Shown here one piece after another: positions 33,666 through 41,446 of a stretch of DNA of 50,330 bases. Both the position numbers and the translations under genes were made by a program. The notes below the pieces were generated by a model. That model searched no databases. It worked only from the letters and a program-made list of their open reading frames with translations, and was not told the DNA's origin. This stretch comes from Spirulina subsalsa FACHB-351 (GTDB lineage Bacteria; Cyanobacteriota; Cyanobacteriia; Cyanobacteriales; Spirulinaceae), in contig NZ_JAIHOM010000024.1 in the NCBI RefSeq assembly GCF_026130165.1, positions 1-50,330 on the forward strand. The letters run 5' to 3'. The first letter of the stretch is position 1. Every line of letters begins with the position of its first letter.

Positions 33666-34826
33666 ATGAGTGAATCGTCCCGAGTGAATACCCAGGCTGT
33701 CCAAGCGGGTGGCACTTTGAATATTTTTGAAAAGTATCTCACGGTCTGGGTTATTTTTTGCATTTTAGGAGGCATTGCTTTAGGGAAGTTATTCCCCGGT
33801 GTTGCCCGAAGTTTGGACGCAATGAGTGTTTATAATGTGTCCATTCCCATTGCTATTTGTCTCTTTTTCATGATGTACCCCATCATGGTTAAGATTGATT
33901 TTACTCAAGCGGTACAAGCAGCCAAGACTCCTAAACCCGTCCTGTTAACCTTGGTGGTAAACTGGCTGATTAAACCCTTTACAATGTTTGTTTTTGCCCA
34001 ATTCTTTTTAGGTTGGTTGTTTGCTCCTCTCTTAAGTGGGACGGAAATCATTCGGGGGGAATCAGTGACCTTTGCTACGTCTTATATTGCGGGGGCGATT
34101 CTGTTAGGAATTGCTCCCTGTACGGCGATGGTGTTGATGTGGGGGTATTTGTCCTATAGCAATCAAGGTCATACCTTGGTGATGGTGGCGGTTAATTCCC
34201 TCACGATGTTGTTTCTCTATGCTCCTTTGGGGAAATGGTTACTGGCGGAAAGTAATTTAATGGTGCCGTGGCAAACGATTGTTTTATCGGTGTTTGTTTA
34301 TGTGGGTTTACCTTTGGCGGCGGGAATGTATAGCCGTTATTGGATTTTGAAAAACAAGGGGAAGGCTTGGTTTGAGCAAGTTTTCTTAAAGTATCTCAGT
34401 CCTGTTGCTGTGACGGCTTTGTTACTAACTTTGGTGTTGCTGTTTGCGTTTAAAGGGGATGTGATTATTGAAAATCCCTTGCATATTTTGCTGATTGCGG
34501 TGCCGTTGTTTATCCAAACCAATTTCATTTTCTTAATCGCTTATGTGGCGGCTTTAAAATTGAAAATGTCCTACGAAGATGCGGCCCCGGCGGCGTTGAT
34601 TGGGGCGAGTAATCATTTTGAGGTGGCGATCGCAACGGCGGTGATGTTGTTCGGTCTAAACTCCGGTGCCGCTTTAGCTACGGTCGTCGGGGTACTGATT
34701 GAAGTTCCGGTCATGTTGATGTTAGTGGAATTTTGCAAACGGACGGCCTTCTGGTTTCCCCGGGAACCGGAAAAAGCCACTTTATTAGATCCTCGTTGTT
34801 TGAAGGACTGTCATGAGCAATTTTGA
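33666..34826 (+). CDS. acr3: ACR3-family arsenite efflux transporter
   Basis: The 386-residue inner-membrane protein has ten membrane segments and the Acr3 landmarks: [19 protein letters not shown] with the essential cysteine in helix 4, and [20 protein letters not shown] in helix 9. It exports As(III), driven by the proton gradient. It lies 20 bases after the phosphate-binding gene and overlaps arsH by 14 bases, so all four genes are one operon. The gene equals arsB of the Synechocystis arsBHC operon by position and family. Confidence 0.94.
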   Translation: MSESSRVNTQAVQAGGTLNIFEKYLTVWVIFCILGGIALGKLFPGVARSLDAMSVYNVSIPIAICLFFMMYPIMVKIDFTQAVQAAKTPKPVLLTLVVNWLIKPFTMFVFAQFFLGWLFAPLLSGTEIIRGESVTFATSYIAGAILLGIAPCTAMVLMWGYLSYSNQGHTLVMVAVNSLTMLFLYAPLGKWLLAESNLMVPWQTIVLSVFVYVGLPLAAGMYSRYWILKNKGKAWFEQVFLKYLSPVAVTALLLTLVLLFAFKGDVIIENPLHILLIAVPLFIQTNFIFLIAYVAALKLKMSYEDAAPAALIGASNHFEVAIATAVMLFGLNSGAALATVVGVLIEVPVMLMLVEFCKRTAFWFPREPEKATLLDPRCLKDCHEQF

Positions 34827-35424
34827 TCACCCCCCCCGCATTCTGTTTTTATATGGCTCCTTGCGGGAACGTTCCTATAGTCGTTTGTTAGCGGAGGAAG
34901 CGGCGCGAATTATTACGGAGATGGGGGCCGAGGTCAAGTTTTTCCATCCCCATGAGTTACCCCTGCGGGGACAAGTGGAGGAATCCCATCCCAAGGTGCA
35001 GGAGTTGCGTGCTTTAAGTCAGTGGTCTGAGGGTCAAGTCTGGTCTTCCCCGGAAATGCACGGCAATATTACCGGGATTCTGAAAAATCAAATCGATTGG
35101 ATTCCTTTAAGTATCGGTGCGGTGCGGCCGACTCAGGGGAAAACCTTGGCGGTGATGCAGGTGAGTGGGGGATCTCAGTCTTTTAATGCGGTGAACACTC
35201 TGCGCATTTTAGGCCGTTGGATGCGGATGTTTACCATCCCTAATCAGTCTTCGGTGGCGAAAGCTTATCAAGAGTTTAATGAAGATGGAACGATGAAAGA
35301 TTCTCCCTACCGCGATCGCGTGGTGGATGTGATGGAGGAACTTTACAAATTTACGCTGTTGTTGCGGGATAAGGTGGATTACCTCACTGACCGCTACAGC
35401 GAACGGAAAGCGAATCAAGGATAA
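34813..35424 (+). CDS. arsH: Arsenical resistance protein ArsH
   Basis: The 203-residue NADPH-dependent FMN reductase has [12 protein letters not shown] (FMN phosphate loop), [20 protein letters not shown] and [20 protein letters not shown], all typical of ArsH. In this family it oxidises methylarsenites or reduces quinones, protecting the cell. It overlaps the acr3 end by 14 bases and is followed 12 bases later by arsC. The length is normal for the cyanobacterial type. Confidence 0.94.
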   Translation: MSNFDHPPRILFLYGSLRERSYSRLLAEEAARIITEMGAEVKFFHPHELPLRGQVEESHPKVQELRALSQWSEGQVWSSPEMHGNITGILKNQIDWIPLSIGAVRPTQGKTLAVMQVSGGSQSFNAVNTLRILGRWMRMFTIPNQSSVAKAYQEFNEDGTMKDSPYRDRVVDVMEELYKFTLLLRDKVDYLTDRYSERKANQG

Positions 35425-35436
35425 AAGGAAGAAATT

Positions 35437-35838
35437 ATGCCCCGTGTGATGTTTGTTTGTAAGAAGAATTCGGCCCGGTCCCAAATGGCGGAAGCCTTTG
35501 CTAAACAGTTAGCAGGGGAGGGGATCAGTATTACCAGTTCAGGATTAGAGGCCAGTCAGGTGAATCCGGGTGCGATCGCCGCTATGGACGAAATTGGGAT
35601 TGATATCCGAGATCAACAGTCTAAAGCCTTAGCAGAGTTTCAACCGGAGGATTTTGATGTGGTGATTTCCCTCTGTGGCTGTGGGGTGAGTTTACCCCCG
35701 GAATGGTTAACGCGGGAGGTGTTTGAAGATTGGCAACTGGATGATCCCGCCGAACAACCGGAGATTTTCCCTCGGGTGCGGGATGAAGTGAAAGCGCGGG
35801 TGGAACAGTTAATCGAAAGCCTGAAACCCTCGGTCTAG
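35437..35838 (+). CDS. arsC: Arsenate reductase, glutathione/glutaredoxin type (Synechocystis ArsC-like)
   Basis: The 133-residue enzyme has a low-molecular-weight phosphatase fold with the P-loop FVCKKNSARSQ. Its cysteines fall at positions 8, 80 and 82 (CGCG), the triad used by Synechocystis ArsC. It reduces As(V) to As(III) with GSH and glutaredoxin; the product is exported by the Acr3 protein. It ends the operon. Three palindromic repeats begin 58 bases after its stop. Confidence 0.94.
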   Translation: MPRVMFVCKKNSARSQMAEAFAKQLAGEGISITSSGLEASQVNPGAIAAMDEIGIDIRDQQSKALAEFQPEDFDVVISLCGCGVSLPPEWLTREVFEDWQLDDPAEQPEIFPRVRDEVKARVEQLIESLKPSV

Positions 35839-35895
35839 TTGGGTTTAGCTTGGGTGGTTTGGGGAAGCGCGATCGCCCATTCCCCCAAGCAATTT

Positions 35896-36100
35896 GTAGG
35901 TTGGGTGGAGCGACAGCGCAACCCAACAAAACAATTGAGAATTGAGAATTAATAATTGAGAATTGTTAATTATTCCGCGATTTGTAGGTTGGGTGGAGCG
36001 ACAGCGTAACCCAACAAAACAATTGAGAATTAATAATTGATAATTATTAATTATTCCCCGACTTGTAGGTTAGGTGGAGCCACAGCGCAACCCAACAAAA
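35896..36100. repeat. Three copies of the dispersed GTAGGTTGGGTG...ACCCAACAAAA palindrome
   Basis: Copies lie at 35896-35931, 35984-36019 and 36065-36100. Each can fold as GTTGGGT paired with ACCCAAC around a GGAGCGACAGCGCA-like loop. Between them are AT-rich runs of AATTGAG/AATTGAT-type heptamers. The block fills the gap between arsC and ycf34 and may act as transcription-end hairpins. Confidence 0.85.
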
Positions 36101-36111
36101 CCGGGAGTCTG

Positions 36112-36360
36112 TCACGTCGGCACAGGTTCACCGGGGCGTAATTTCATCCATTTCCCTGTTTCTTCTAAGAAACTCTCACACCCCACAACATCCCATTCCA
36201 TCTCAATATAGTCCTCTTGCGGTCGAATATTGACATTAATCGACGGTTCTTGAGGTTCAAAGGTGGGATTTTCTGTTAAATGGGGTTGCTGATGTTGGTG
36301 TTCTACGGCATGATAGGTTATGCAGCGATCTACATAATGGCAATTAATGCAAATACACAT
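36112..36360 (-). CDS. ycf34: Ycf34 family protein
   Basis: The 82-residue protein starts MCICINCHYVDRC, whose cysteines at 2, 4, 7 and 13 are the conserved Ycf34 pattern thought to bind an Fe-S cluster. INVNIRPQ, MEWDVVGCESF and WMKLRPGEPVPT match the rest of the family. In Synechocystis Ycf34 loss affects photosynthetic electron transport. The ATG at 36360 is chosen because homologues begin at this MCIC; an ATG five codons upstream is also in frame. Confidence 0.93.
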   Translation of the reverse strand: MCICINCHYVDRCITYHAVEHQHQQPHLTENPTFEPQEPSINVNIRPQEDYIEMEWDVVGCESFLEETGKWMKLRPGEPVPT

Positions 36361-36601
36361 GGGTTCTGCTCCCACTCAATAATCGGTCAACAATCTTGTC
36401 GCTATTTTGTTCAAGTTGGATGAATTCTAACACGATTTTTTCTGAACTGTTTTTCCCCAACTGTGGCGCAACGGGGGAGAGCAGAAAAGTGGCAAATGCA
36501 CCCTAGATTAAAGGACTAGGATAGAACACCCCGGCTGATTCAATCTTAACACTAGAGGAGTTCCCTAAGAATAGCGAACTTGCAAGAGTAGACGCAACTG
36601 T

Positions 36602-38329
36602 TCAAAAGGGATTAATTTGAATCGAAAAATGCAAACCGTTTTCTTGCCAAGTCCGTTGACTGGAGGAAGGGGAGGTGAGGGGAATTCCCCAATCGAGACG
36701 GGCCACAAGGCGATCGCTCATCAGCCATTGTAAGCCCAAACCAACGGACGCGAGAGTATTCCTATCTGGGGTACTGCCCTGATTCCACCCGAGGCCAAAA
36801 TCCACGAAAGGGGCCACCACAAGGACGCTAGGGGCTTGGGGAAGTCTCAAGACGGGAAACTGCCACTCTACGGTTCCAGAGATGCCATGATCGGTTAATA
36901 GGGTATCCTGACGATAGCCTCGCACGGTACCGAATCCCCCCATGCCTAACTGTTCAGAAGGGACTAAAGGGCGATCGCCCCATTGCACATTTCCCCGTAC
37001 AATTAGGGTGCTATCCCCGATTAAACGCACATATTGCCCTTGTCCTCGCCAAGCGAAAAACCGGGTATCTGGAGGCTGAGAATTAATCGTTGCCCCTAGA
37101 GCGTCCAGACCGAGACTAAACTGAGAACGGAGGGCTAAAATGTGCTGATGGCTTTGTTGTGTCCACTCTTGACTCAAACGCAGGGCGGTGATTTGGGTTT
37201 TTCCCTCGGCATCAGCCCCGGGGGAGAGGGGAAAGGGAATATCCAGTAAACGAGTAGCGCCTTCTGTGCGCGATAAGGCTAAACTAAGGGCGAATTCTTG
37301 ACTCGGGGTTTGCTTTAAAGGATGGCGCACCTTGAGTTGAGTATAGCGCGAGGTGGACTCCACATTGAGCGGCACAAAAGGGGGTTCAATAATCCGACTG
37401 GTGGCGATTCCGGTGGTGAGATTGACGGTGGTATTGTGGGGACTGACGGGTACCGTGTAGCTGAAATCGTAGCTATTGCTGCCCTCGGTGTTACTGTAAC
37501 CCACTTGCAGGCGATCGCCCCAACCGGATAAACTACGATGTCCGATGGTCACACCTCGGCGAAAACTCCCCACACTCGGCGATCGCCCATTATCCGCCAA
37601 AACCTCCCCAAACCACGGATTAGCCGCCACTACGACCACATCTAAAACACTCTGTCCCCCTTGAGGACTGGCCCCTAACGCCCCTTGCACCTGCTCAATC
37701 ATGGGGTCTAATTGTAATAACCGTAGGCCATCAAGTAAGGTGGGTTCATGGAGAGGGGGAGTGGTGGCTAAGTTGAGGCGCGATCGCACATACTCCCGAT
37801 GTAATCGCCCCTCTACCCTCACTCGAATCTCCTCTATCCCCCCTTCCCTCACCTGGACTCGCAAAATCCCCGTCTCCTGAAACCGACGAAAATCCTCCGA
37901 GTCTACAAAAGAGCCACTGGTAATATAGCCCCCCTCCTCATACTTGCGATCAATCTCCCCCAATAAAGTCATCACCTCCGTCACAGAGAGACGATCTCCC
38001 ACTTGCCAATCTCCCTGTAACTCCTCATCCCCAAACACCGTATTGCCCACCAATTCCAACCGTTGTAAAACAACACTCTCCCCCTCCACAACTGGGGGAG
38101 ACGTTTCCTCATCGGGTAACGGTAAATTGAGCAAGGGATCTGTCGGAAAAACCGGAGTATCGGGTAACATCTCCGGTGGGGGACCCGAAGGCCATAAATC
38201 CGCCGGATTGGGCAGGAGGGGGCTTTGCGCCTTCACCTCTCCCCCCAAGAGACACAATCCGACACCTAACAGCACCCCCCAAGAGGGACGGCCGAAACAG
38301 AGGGCAGAATAGGAAAAATGGGCAGACAT
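36602..38329 (-). CDS. ShlB/FhaC/HecB-type outer-membrane protein (POTRA plus beta-barrel)
   Basis: The 575-residue protein has a signal peptide (about residues 1-34, ending VKA-Q), a proline-rich linker, two POTRA-like domains (about 65-145 and 148-235) and a C-terminal 16-strand barrel (about 240-575). VRGYRQDTLLTDHGISG carries the VRGY motif of lid loop L6. The last residue is Phe, as outer-membrane barrels require. This is the TpsB class, which secretes a large TpsA protein, but no TpsA gene lies in this window. It is 54 bases downstream of the lemA gene on the same strand. Confidence 0.87.
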   Translation of the reverse strand: MSAHFSYSALCFGRPSWGVLLGVGLCLLGGEVKAQSPLLPNPADLWPSGPPPEMLPDTPVFPTDPLLNLPLPDEETSPPVVEGESVVLQRLELVGNTVFGDEELQGDWQVGDRLSVTEVMTLLGEIDRKYEEGGYITSGSFVDSEDFRRFQETGILRVQVREGGIEEIRVRVEGRLHREYVRSRLNLATTPPLHEPTLLDGLRLLQLDPMIEQVQGALGASPQGGQSVLDVVVVAANPWFGEVLADNGRSPSVGSFRRGVTIGHRSLSGWGDRLQVGYSNTEGSNSYDFSYTVPVSPHNTTVNLTTGIATSRIIEPPFVPLNVESTSRYTQLKVRHPLKQTPSQEFALSLALSRTEGATRLLDIPFPLSPGADAEGKTQITALRLSQEWTQQSHQHILALRSQFSLGLDALGATINSQPPDTRFFAWRGQGQYVRLIGDSTLIVRGNVQWGDRPLVPSEQLGMGGFGTVRGYRQDTLLTDHGISGTVEWQFPVLRLPQAPSVLVVAPFVDFGLGWNQGSTPDRNTLASVGLGLQWLMSDRLVARLDWGIPLTSPSSSQRTWQENGLHFSIQINPF

Positions 38330-38383
38330 AAGACAACATTTTCAATAAACGACACACCCTAACTCAGGTAAAGTGCCATCATT

Positions 38384-39151
38384 TTATTGAATTCTCGGCA
38401 ATTCTGTATTCTCTGCTTGGAAATAGGGCTTGGCCTCAAATCCCCCCATCCCGGCCAGAATTGAATTGGGAAATCGTCTTACAAATTGATTATATTGTTG
38501 AATGGCTTGATTATACCGGAGTCGTTCGGTGGCAATGCGATTTTCCGTTCCCGCTAACTCATCTTGTAGACCGATAAAAGCCCGAGATGAACCTAATTCA
38601 GGTTGAGAGATCACCCATTGATTAAACTGTCCAATCGCCCGATTCATTTCAGTCGTGGCCGCGATTTTTTCCTGTTGAGAAGTGGCCTGTAAATACTGTT
38701 CTCTCGACTGGGTTAATAAACGCACAATTTCTTGTTCCTGTTGGGCTTGTGCCTGAGTTACCGCCAATAAATTAGGGATTAAATCCGCCCGTCGTTGCAG
38801 TTGATTTTCCACCTGCGCCCAAGCGGCCTCAGCTTGTTGTTGACGTTCCGCCAGACCATTGTAGGTGAAGATTCCCCACAACAGCACGAACACCCCAACG
38901 GCAATCCCCCCATAGGTCAAGGTGACGTTGCGCTGTTGTTTTTGTTGTTGTGCGATCGCCGCTTGTTGCTGTCTGGCTTCTACTTGTGCGATCGCCTTTT
39001 GAATAAATTCTGGCGGAATCGAAACCTCCGATCCCGCTTCTTCTAACTGACTCAAAGAATAACGACTTTGGGTTTCTTGATACAACCGAGAGGCAACTTC
39101 TAACACTTCATCCGCTAATTCTTCAGGAATATGCTCATTTGAATTACTCAT
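38384..39151 (-). CDS. LemA family protein
   Basis: The 255-residue protein has a cytoplasmic N-terminal part of about 75 residues, a membrane segment at about 78-96 (YGGIAVGVFVLLWGIFTYN), then the LemA helical domain with AWAQVENQLQRRADLIPNL and the downstream YNQFVRRFPNSILAGMGGFE. LemA domains normally follow the membrane anchor directly; here an extra N-terminal part is present. The ATG at 39151 is preferred because 36 further in-frame residues upstream run through a dispersed repeat. It is divergent from a TPM-domain gene, a common pairing. Confidence 0.87.
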   Translation of the reverse strand: MSNSNEHIPEELADEVLEVASRLYQETQSRYSLSQLEEAGSEVSIPPEFIQKAIAQVEARQQQAAIAQQQKQQRNVTLTYGGIAVGVFVLLWGIFTYNGLAERQQQAEAAWAQVENQLQRRADLIPNLLAVTQAQAQQEQEIVRLLTQSREQYLQATSQQEKIAATTEMNRAIGQFNQWVISQPELGSSRAFIGLQDELAGTENRIATERLRYNQAIQQYNQFVRRFPNSILAGMGGFEAKPYFQAENTELPRIQ

Positions 39152-39217
39152 AAACCAATCGCCTATTAACGCCACTACATTTATCATAATATCAAAGGGA
39201 AAACAGAAATTTATTCC

Positions 39218-39253
39218 TAGGTTGGGTGGAACGGAGTACGAAACCCAACAAAT
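39218..39253. repeat. Copy of the GTTGGGT palindrome in the lemA/TPM divergent region
   Basis: The copy (CTAGGTTGGGTGGAACGGAG then CGAAACCCAAC) lies between the two divergent genes, 67 bases from the lemA start. The remaining AT-rich region to 39375 holds no gene and presumably both promoters. Confidence 0.7.
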
Positions 39254-39375
39254 TAGCATCAGACCCTAGGCAAAATTTGACGATTTAATATTAATTTTTT
39301 TGAACAATCCTGTTAATATCAAATAAATGAAGTACAATTTACAATGGATTTTTGTGCCGTTGCTGCCTATAAACC

Positions 39376-41148
39376 ATGAAATATCTTAAAATTCAACTTA
39401 AAAATCAGCCAAAAGTCCGAACATTTTTACTCGGATGTTTAGGTCTTCTCTGCTTAAGTTTTACACTACTTTTACAGCCTTCCCCCAGTTATGCTGTCAC
39501 CCCCGGGCAAGTTCCCAATCCTCGCCAAGTGTCTGGGGGCTGGGTGACAGATATGGCGAATGTGATTGATTCAGCCACAGAAGCCCAGTTAAATCAAATG
39601 ATTACAGATTTAGAAGGGAAAAATGGCGCAGAAATTGCCGTTGTTACCATTCCCCAAACCAATGAATTATTAACCCCTAAAGATTTTGCAACCCAACTAT
39701 TTAATCTGTGGGGAATTGGGAAAGAGGGACAAGATAACGGCATTTTATTTTTAACTTCCGTGGGAGATCGGCGAGTTGAAATTGAAACCGGATATGGAAT
39801 AGAGGGAATTTTACCCGATGCCAGAGTGGGGCGAATTTTAGATGATCATGTTGTGCCTTATTTTCGCAATGATGATTTTAATAACGGGATTTTAGCCGGG
39901 ACTCAAGCCTTGATTAAAGTAGTAGAATCTCAAGTCTTTGATCCCGCTTTAGCACCTCCTTTAGAACTGCCTAATTTTCTTTGGTTCATGACCGGATTTA
40001 CAGGCATTTTATCCGGTATATTGTACAATATTTCTCGTCAGTTTTCCACAAAACCGGTATTAGTTAATCCTGGAGAATATAAGCGAATTAAAGGCATAGA
40101 TCGCAGTGACTTTTCCGTTTATTTATTCATGAGGATAGGAGTGTTTTGTGTTTTATTTGCCGTAACCATTTTACCCATTTTTACCCTATCCAAGCGCTCA
40201 CCGGAATTAGCCATCTTTGGGGGGGTATTATTGGTGACAGCGATCTTTTTCTTCTTCGCCTATAAAGCAACAGTCGGCACAACAAGACTGAAGCAGCGCC
40301 TACGAACATGGATGATTTTACTAGGTTTGATTATCCTAGGCACTTGGATCATAGTTATACCGGGAATTGTAGACCTCCGTTCTCTTTGGGAAGCGATCGC
40401 CATTATTCTCTTAATAGCCATTATCCCGCGTAATGAGCGTCTTCTCGGTGCAGTAACTGGCATCATTGTGAGTTTCTTCGCTACATTAATCCTCTTCTTT
40501 TTCTGGGTGTTATTAAATTTAGAGCAGTGGGGCTACATTCGGGGTATTGTCGAACTATTTTTAGACTATTTTAATCCCCTAACTGTGAGTGGAGTTACGG
40601 CCGCTATTATCAGCTTATTAGGATGTTTTCCCATCGCACGAGAACTCATCCAATGGCGGTTTAAAAAATCAGAAAATCAGCGTTCTTTACGCCCTATTTA
40701 TAACGCCCAGTCTCAAGCACCAATGCAGCTTTTAGATTCAGAAACTCTCCCTTCAATCCTCAATAAGCACCAAAAAACAGCCCAACAATTAGGCAGCACC
40801 TTTTTTGAGGGATGGTGGACTCCGACAAATCACCCTGTCCGTCGTGAAGAAGTTTATCTCAAAGCTTATATTAACAGTGGCTTAGGACAGAAATATTTAG
40901 AATGTCCAACGGGCAAAGAATTTACAGTATCTAGGACATCTACAACTGTTGTTTCTGCAACGGAATATAGCACCGGATTAGAACGCATTACAGACACTTG
41001 TGAATGTTGTAGTTATCGGAAACAATCGGAGCGAGTAATTCCCCGTGTCTCCTCTTCCTCTTCCTCTTCCTCTAGTAGCAGTAGCGGGGGTGGGGGTAGT
41101 TTTGGCGGGGGGAGTAGTGGGGGCGGGGGTGCAGGCAGAGGATTTTAG
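39376..41148 (+). CDS. TPM-domain membrane protein with Gly/Ser-rich tail
   Basis: The 590-residue protein has a signal peptide (about residues 16-41), a TPM domain at about 55-190 (GGWVTDMANVIDSATEAQLN through DDHVVPYFRNDDFNNGI), a membrane block of six or so helices at about 195-430 and a cytosolic part of about 120 residues with a CECC cysteine cluster. It ends in a serine run followed by a glycine-rich tail (GGGSFGGGSSGGGGAGRGF), typical of YgcG-type TPM proteins. The TPM domain has acid phosphatase or assembly functions in photosystem II repair. It pairs divergently with LemA. Confidence 0.83.
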   Translation: MKYLKIQLKNQPKVRTFLLGCLGLLCLSFTLLLQPSPSYAVTPGQVPNPRQVSGGWVTDMANVIDSATEAQLNQMITDLEGKNGAEIAVVTIPQTNELLTPKDFATQLFNLWGIGKEGQDNGILFLTSVGDRRVEIETGYGIEGILPDARVGRILDDHVVPYFRNDDFNNGILAGTQALIKVVESQVFDPALAPPLELPNFLWFMTGFTGILSGILYNISRQFSTKPVLVNPGEYKRIKGIDRSDFSVYLFMRIGVFCVLFAVTILPIFTLSKRSPELAIFGGVLLVTAIFFFFAYKATVGTTRLKQRLRTWMILLGLIILGTWIIVIPGIVDLRSLWEAIAIILLIAIIPRNERLLGAVTGIIVSFFATLILFFFWVLLNLEQWGYIRGIVELFLDYFNPLTVSGVTAAIISLLGCFPIARELIQWRFKKSENQRSLRPIYNAQSQAPMQLLDSETLPSILNKHQKTAQQLGSTFFEGWWTPTNHPVRREEVYLKAYINSGLGQKYLECPTGKEFTVSRTSTTVVSATEYSTGLERITDTCECCSYRKQSERVIPRVSSSSSSSSSSSSGGGGSFGGGSSGGGGAGRGF

Positions 41149-41213
41149 CCTTGCTCCCTGTTCCGAGTGGCTGTTATGGGGCTAAATTTTGGGACTTCAT
41201 CTCAAGTTGTAGG

Positions 41214-41258
41214 AAATCCCCCCTAATCTCAGTTTCTAAGGCGAATTAGGGGGGATTT
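41214..41258. terminator. Perfect 14-bp stem between convergent genes
   Basis: AAATCCCCCCTAAT (41214-41227) pairs perfectly with ATTAGGGGGGATTT (41245-41258) around a 17-base loop. It lies 66 bases after the TPM stop and faces the convergent dynamin gene, so it may end both transcripts. The G/C run resembles the dispersed AGGGGGGAT repeat family seen at 8381. Confidence 0.55.
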
Positions 41259-41269
41259 AAGGCGATACT

Positions 41270-41391
41270 CTGTTAGGTCTGCTCCTCTCCTCAAGAGGTC
41301 TAAAAACCCGGTTTCTGTCAGAGCAAGTTGCTTCGCAGAAAGCAGAATCCCCCTAAGAATTGCGGAACGCAATTAACGGCGGGAGTGTCAA
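41270..41391 (+). mobile_element. Possible solo right end of an IS200/IS605-type element
   Basis: Positions 41345-41391 hold an imperfect stem with GAATCCCCCT, a central GAATTGC...GCAATT pair and the end CGGGAGTGTCAA, the same terminal TCAA as the ends at 125, 15557 and 50204. A frame just before it reads SEQVASQKAESP then stop, similar to common cyanobacterial TnpB C-termini. No other part of tnpB is present. Confidence 0.4.
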
Positions 41392-41446
41392 CCTAAGTGA
41401 AAAGATACTACCCTAAACCGGATTTCTATACAGTTACAGTCAGTCT

